From the NCBI RefSeq assembly GCF_003985145.1, contig NZ_ML133521.1, positions 248,001 to 312,000 on the forward strand: DNA of 64,000 nt. The letters are read 5' to 3'. Both the position numbers and the translations under genes were made by a program. Positions 60,963 through 64,000 of this stretch are shown here, piece after piece; the first letter of the stretch is position 1, and each line of letters begins with the position of its first letter. Below the pieces are notes generated by a model. The model had not been told where the DNA came from, made no database searches, and saw only the letters and a list, made by a program, of their open reading frames with translations. The stretch comes from Rhizobium anhuiense (GTDB taxonomy: Bacteria; Pseudomonadota; Alphaproteobacteria; Rhizobiales; Rhizobiaceae).

Positions 60963-62030
60963 TTACTTCGTGATGCCGAGCTTCTTGCAGCCGTCAGCAT
61001 AGCGGCCGGTGCACAGCTCCTCGGCGGTGTTGATCTTCTTGTCGATGATCTCAGCCTTGAGGTTTTCGGCAGTGACGACCGCAGGGACGAAAAGTTGCGC
61101 CGGCGTGTCGTACAGCGTCATTTCGGCCTTCGGCGTTTCTCCGGCCAGGAGCTTCACGGCGACGTCGGCAGCGGCAGCGGCAACGATTTCGCTCGGCTTG
61201 GAGATCGTATTGTACTGATCCCCTGAGATGATCAGCTGTAGTGCCGCGATCGTCGCGTCATTGCCGGTCACCGGCGGCACGGGATCGACGCCCGCTGCCT
61301 TGAAAGCTGCAATTGCGCCGCCGCCGGTACCGTCATTGGCGGCGACCACGCCAACGATCTGCTTGCCGAAACGGGTGATCTGGCCGGCTGCCCATTGCTG
61401 CGCATTCGAGGGCTGCCAGTTGGGTGTGTCGAATTCGGCAAGCGTCTTATATCCGCCGCTCGCCAGCCCCTCGTGAATGCCGTCCTTGATCAGCCCGGCA
61501 GCCGCATCGGTCGGCGAACCGTTGATCTGCAGGATGCCACCGCCATCGGTCGGCACATTCTGAGCCTTGAGATGCTGAACGAGCGATTCCGCAATTGCCT
61601 TGCCGATCGCTTTGTTGTCGAAGGAGACGTAGAAATCGGCCTTGCCTTTTGGAATCGGACGGTCATAGGCAATGACCTTCACGCCCTGGCTCTGTGCGAG
61701 CTGGACGAGCGATGCGGCCGCTGCCGAATCCACCGGGTCGAGCACGATGACCTTGGCGCCTTGGGTGATCGCCGAATTGAACTGTTGCTGCTGTTTTGCG
61801 ATATCGGCATCGGCGTTCTGATAAAGAACCTTGCATGACGCGCAAAGCTTCTTCATCTCCGCGACGAAACCCGGATGGTCGTGCTCCTCATAGCGGGTCG
61901 AGCCCTGGTCGGGCATGAGGAATGCAACTGTCGCATCCGAAACGGCTGCTTGCGCAAAGGCGGAAGTACCGCCCAGCAAGGACAGAACGAAGACCGCGGC
62001 GCCTGCCGACTTTGTCGAGAATTTCATCAT
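60963..62030 (-). CDS. Sugar ABC transporter periplasmic binding protein (xylose/XylF type)
   Basis: 355-aa type I binding protein with a signal peptide (KFSTKSAGAAVFVLSLLGG, cut near AFAQA) and XylF-like features: AFLMPDQGSTRYEEHDHPGF, VIVLDPVDSAAAASLV, VIAYDRPIPKG, VTGNDATIAALQLIISGDQY. Of three ATG codons, 62030 has the best spacing to GGGAGGAG. First gene of the operon. Xylose or a related pentose/polyol is the likely ligand. Confidence 0.9.
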   Translation of the reverse strand: MMKFSTKSAGAAVFVLSLLGGTSAFAQAAVSDATVAFLMPDQGSTRYEEHDHPGFVAEMKKLCASCKVLYQNADADIAKQQQQFNSAITQGAKVIVLDPVDSAAAASLVQLAQSQGVKVIAYDRPIPKGKADFYVSFDNKAIGKAIAESLVQHLKAQNVPTDGGGILQINGSPTDAAAGLIKDGIHEGLASGGYKTLAEFDTPNWQPSNAQQWAAGQITRFGKQIVGVVAANDGTGGGAIAAFKAAGVDPVPPVTGNDATIAALQLIISGDQYNTISKPSEIVAAAAADVAVKLLAGETPKAEMTLYDTPAQLFVPAVVTAENLKAEIIDKKINTAEELCTGRYADGCKKLGITK

Positions 62031-62253
62031 TTCCATCTCCTCCCATTGGTAAAATTGTGTAGGTTCGCGATTGCACTGTTCTGCTCTGGCCGTTCGGCTG
62101 AATGAACGGTCGCGCCTGTCCCTGCGGTTTGACGTTTTGAGGACAAGCATCTCCGATCGCGAGCGCGCTCATCGCGCGCCCACGTTCAAGTCAGTGTCAG
62201 TTTTGGTTCCTCCTCTTTGTCCTCCCTCGGGCTGTGCCCTTTCGACTCCTCCT

Positions 62254-63138
62254 CTAGGCCGCCTTTGCCACGTTGATATTGTCACCCAGCAATCGCCGGA
62301 AACGAGAAGGCGTCATGCCTTTTTCCGCGAGAAACTGCCGGTTGAAGTTGGACAGATTGTTGAAGCCGACCTCGAAGCAGATATCGGTGATCGATGCATG
62401 GTCATCGCTCATCAAAATCTGGCAGGCAAGATTGATGCGCAGGCGTTTCACATACTGTACCAGCGACATGCCGGTATGGCGTCGGAAGGCGCGCGAAAAG
62501 GCGCCTGTCGACTGATCGGCAATCGCTGCGAGATCGGCTTCGTCGAAGGACTTCGTCAGATTTTCCCTGATATAGGCGAGCGCCTTGTTGATGCCGGCCG
62601 ACATGTATCCCGATGGATCGGGCAGATAGCTCGGGCTGGCGAGAAGTTGGGAATCCTGCGCCCGGCTGAGCAGGCCGACGATCATCATGAACAGTTCGAT
62701 GCGACGCACGCCGTGCGCCTGCTGCACCTCGTTCATCAGGGGAGCAACCTCGCGGCTGGTGTCGGCTCCGAAGAGCACGCCGCGGCGGGAGGCTTCGAGA
62801 ACCGCATCGAAGGGACCGAGTTCGGCGAACACCTTCATCGTGTCGCTGATGAAATTCTCGCTAAACTGGATGAGCTGGCAGCGAAGCGGAATACTCGATC
62901 CTTTCGGGACATCGCTGATCCAGTTGTGAGGAAGGTTAGGCCCCGCCAGCACGAGATTGCCAGGCTCGAACTCGCCGATGAAATCGCCGACGAAATACCG
63001 TCCTGTCGTCGCCACGACCAGATGAAGTTCGTATTCGGGGTGAAAATGCCAGCGAACCGTATGGTAGGGATAGCCGTGCGCCTTCGTTGCGAAAGATTCG
63101 CCCGGCCTGATCTGAATGACTTCCAAGTCAGGTTCCAT
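62254..63138 (-). CDS. AraC-family transcriptional regulator
   Basis: 294 aa: N-terminal cupin-type effector domain (VRWHFHPEYELHLVV, GDFIGEFEPGNLVLAGPNLPH) and a C-terminal double HTH (ADQSTGAFSRAFRRHTGMSL; CFEVGFNNLSNFNRQFLAEKG). ATG 63138 with GGAGGAGG is chosen over an in-frame GTG/ATG extension to 63240. Upstream of, and on the same strand as, the xylose-type operon; probably its activator. A GTTCGGC-type dyad (CCGTTC/GAACGG, 62090-62109) lies in the 223-bp gap before the operon. Confidence 0.92.
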   Translation of the reverse strand: MEPDLEVIQIRPGESFATKAHGYPYHTVRWHFHPEYELHLVVATTGRYFVGDFIGEFEPGNLVLAGPNLPHNWISDVPKGSSIPLRCQLIQFSENFISDTMKVFAELGPFDAVLEASRRGVLFGADTSREVAPLMNEVQQAHGVRRIELFMMIVGLLSRAQDSQLLASPSYLPDPSGYMSAGINKALAYIRENLTKSFDEADLAAIADQSTGAFSRAFRRHTGMSLVQYVKRLRINLACQILMSDDHASITDICFEVGFNNLSNFNRQFLAEKGMTPSRFRRLLGDNINVAKAA

Positions 63139-63337
63139 TGTTTCCTCCTCCGAGGACGGCTCCACGCCAGCCCGCCAAATTCCCTTTTTGGCTTTATTGT
63201 TAAGGGGAGTGTAGTGGTCTCGTTTCACGCCCGCCACCACGATTCCCAGTCAAAACCGATACTTTTTTGACAATTGACGCTGCGGAGCGGACGGAAAGAC
63301 GGCAACAATCCGCATGCATATCGTCCGAGGACGCAGT

Positions 63338-64000
63338 TCAGGCTGCCAAGGCGGCAATGACGTTTCTGACCAGTGCAGAGGAGGACAGCCGGCTCGTGGC
63401 GCAGCTCGGGGTGCCGATCGCGCCGACACGCACGGAAACGCCGCCGCGGGCATTGGCGATCGCAAACATCGACTCGTCGGTCAGGTCATCGCCGATCGTA
63501 ATCGGGCAGCGGTTCCTGAAGGGATCGGACTGGAAAAATCGCTCCAGTGCATCGCCCTTGCTCGACCGTGCCGGCCGCAATTCAAATACCCTCTTGCCGA
63601 GTTGCAATGCCCAGTTCGGTCCGGCGAGCTCGGCATAGTATTGCATGCGGTCTTCAAGCACCTTTTCATATTCGGGTGCGAGACGGTAATGGGCGGCAAC
63701 GGCCGCGCCCTTGTCTTCGATCAAGACACCGGGATAGTGCTCGGCTTCCGCGGTCAGCGCATGTTTCAGTGCCTGAAACTCAGGTGTCGCCTCGACCGTC
63801 TGCATGCCGGTGGCGCTTCTGATCTCGGCACCGTGCAGGCCGGCTGTCGGAAATTCAAAGGGTTTGAACAGCTCGTCGGCATAAGAAAGTGATCGTCCGG
63901 TGACCAGCGCCAGGGCACCGCCGAGCTTGTTCGACAGGCGATGAAGTTGTCCGGGAAGCGCTTCTGGGACCTCGATCGCATCCGGTGTGGGCGCAAGATT
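63338..64000 (-). CDS. otsB: Trehalose-6-phosphate phosphatase (5' end outside window)
   Basis: HAD-superfamily phosphatase removing phosphate from trehalose 6-phosphate, the last step of OtsAB trehalose synthesis. The visible 221 codons include LVTGRSLSYADELF (motif II region), the cap domain, the conserved KG (RSSKGDAL) and motif IV GDDLTDESMF. The frame is open at the window edge, and the N-terminal DxDxT motif lies beyond it. Its stop faces the AraC gene across a 199-bp gap in which I see no gene. Confidence 0.92.
   Translation of the reverse strand, partial: NLAPTPDAIEVPEALPGQLHRLSNKLGGALALVTGRSLSYADELFKPFEFPTAGLHGAEIRSATGMQTVEATPEFQALKHALTAEAEHYPGVLIEDKGAAVAAHYRLAPEYEKVLEDRMQYYAELAGPNWALQLGKRVFELRPARSSKGDALERFFQSDPFRNRCPITIGDDLTDESMFAIANARGGVSVRVGAIGTPSCATSRLSSSALVRNVIAALAA

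Overview
The window is about 60% GC or higher, densely coded, and reads as an alphaproteobacterium of the Rhizobium leguminosarum/etli group. The strongest pointers are a two-domain Rap-type cadherin-like exopolysaccharide lectin (55713-56429), an IolC kinase fused to a DUF2090 domain, a rhizobial-style mosaic intergenic repeat (58716-58820), and the large number of solute ABC systems. This gene content suits a secondary replicon or a catabolic region of a chromosome; nothing in the window decides which. I see no tRNA or rRNA, CRISPR array, insertion sequence or replication origin.

Layout. 1-1693: 3' part of a ClC chloride channel with CBS domains. 1784-5801 (minus): sulfonate-type ABC transporter with an FMN monooxygenase. 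6135-16544: an IclR regulator divergent from a seven-gene operon (ribose-type ABC transporter, amidohydrolase, D-amino-acid PLP enzyme, RidA, AspA/AstE-like deacylase), plus a convergent uncharacterised TIM-barrel gene that carries a matching candidate operator. 16664-19376: DoxX, glutaredoxin/GST-like and DODA-type dioxygenase genes divergent from a LysR gene. 19383-30668: a cyclitol (inositol-type) operon: binding protein, permease, ATPase, two isomerases, a Gfo/Idh/MocA dehydrogenase, iolC, iolD and a LacI-family regulator. 30755-42538: a polar amino acid ABC operon with an RraA-like protein and an SDR, a LysR gene, and an operon joining 5-oxoprolinase genes (pxpABC) to biotin carboxylase, BCCP, a degenerate BCCP paralogue and an aminotransferase. 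42710-50948: LacI regulator with two palindromic operators divergent from a glucose-type ABC operon with a sugar isomerase and a GMC oxidoreductase. 51091-57087: small operons and singletons (PPK2, aldo/keto reductase with LysR, PNPOx-like, rpsU, rap lectin, small ORFs, a histidine kinase relic). 57160-63138: xylose-type ABC operon with two SDRs and an AraC regulator. 63338-64000: 3' part of otsB.

How it works together. The region is mostly a set of 'uptake plus first catabolic steps plus local regulator' modules suited to plant- or soil-derived sugars, cyclitols, sulfonates and amino acid or lactam compounds. Three patterns recur or stand out: stable intercistronic hairpins directly after four of the six solute-binding-protein genes; two exact CtrA-type boxes in the promoter region of the rap lectin; and a four-part carboxylase-like gene set (AccC, AccB, PxpB, PxpC) resembling urea carboxylase split into subunits, with one BCCP that has lost its biotin lysine.
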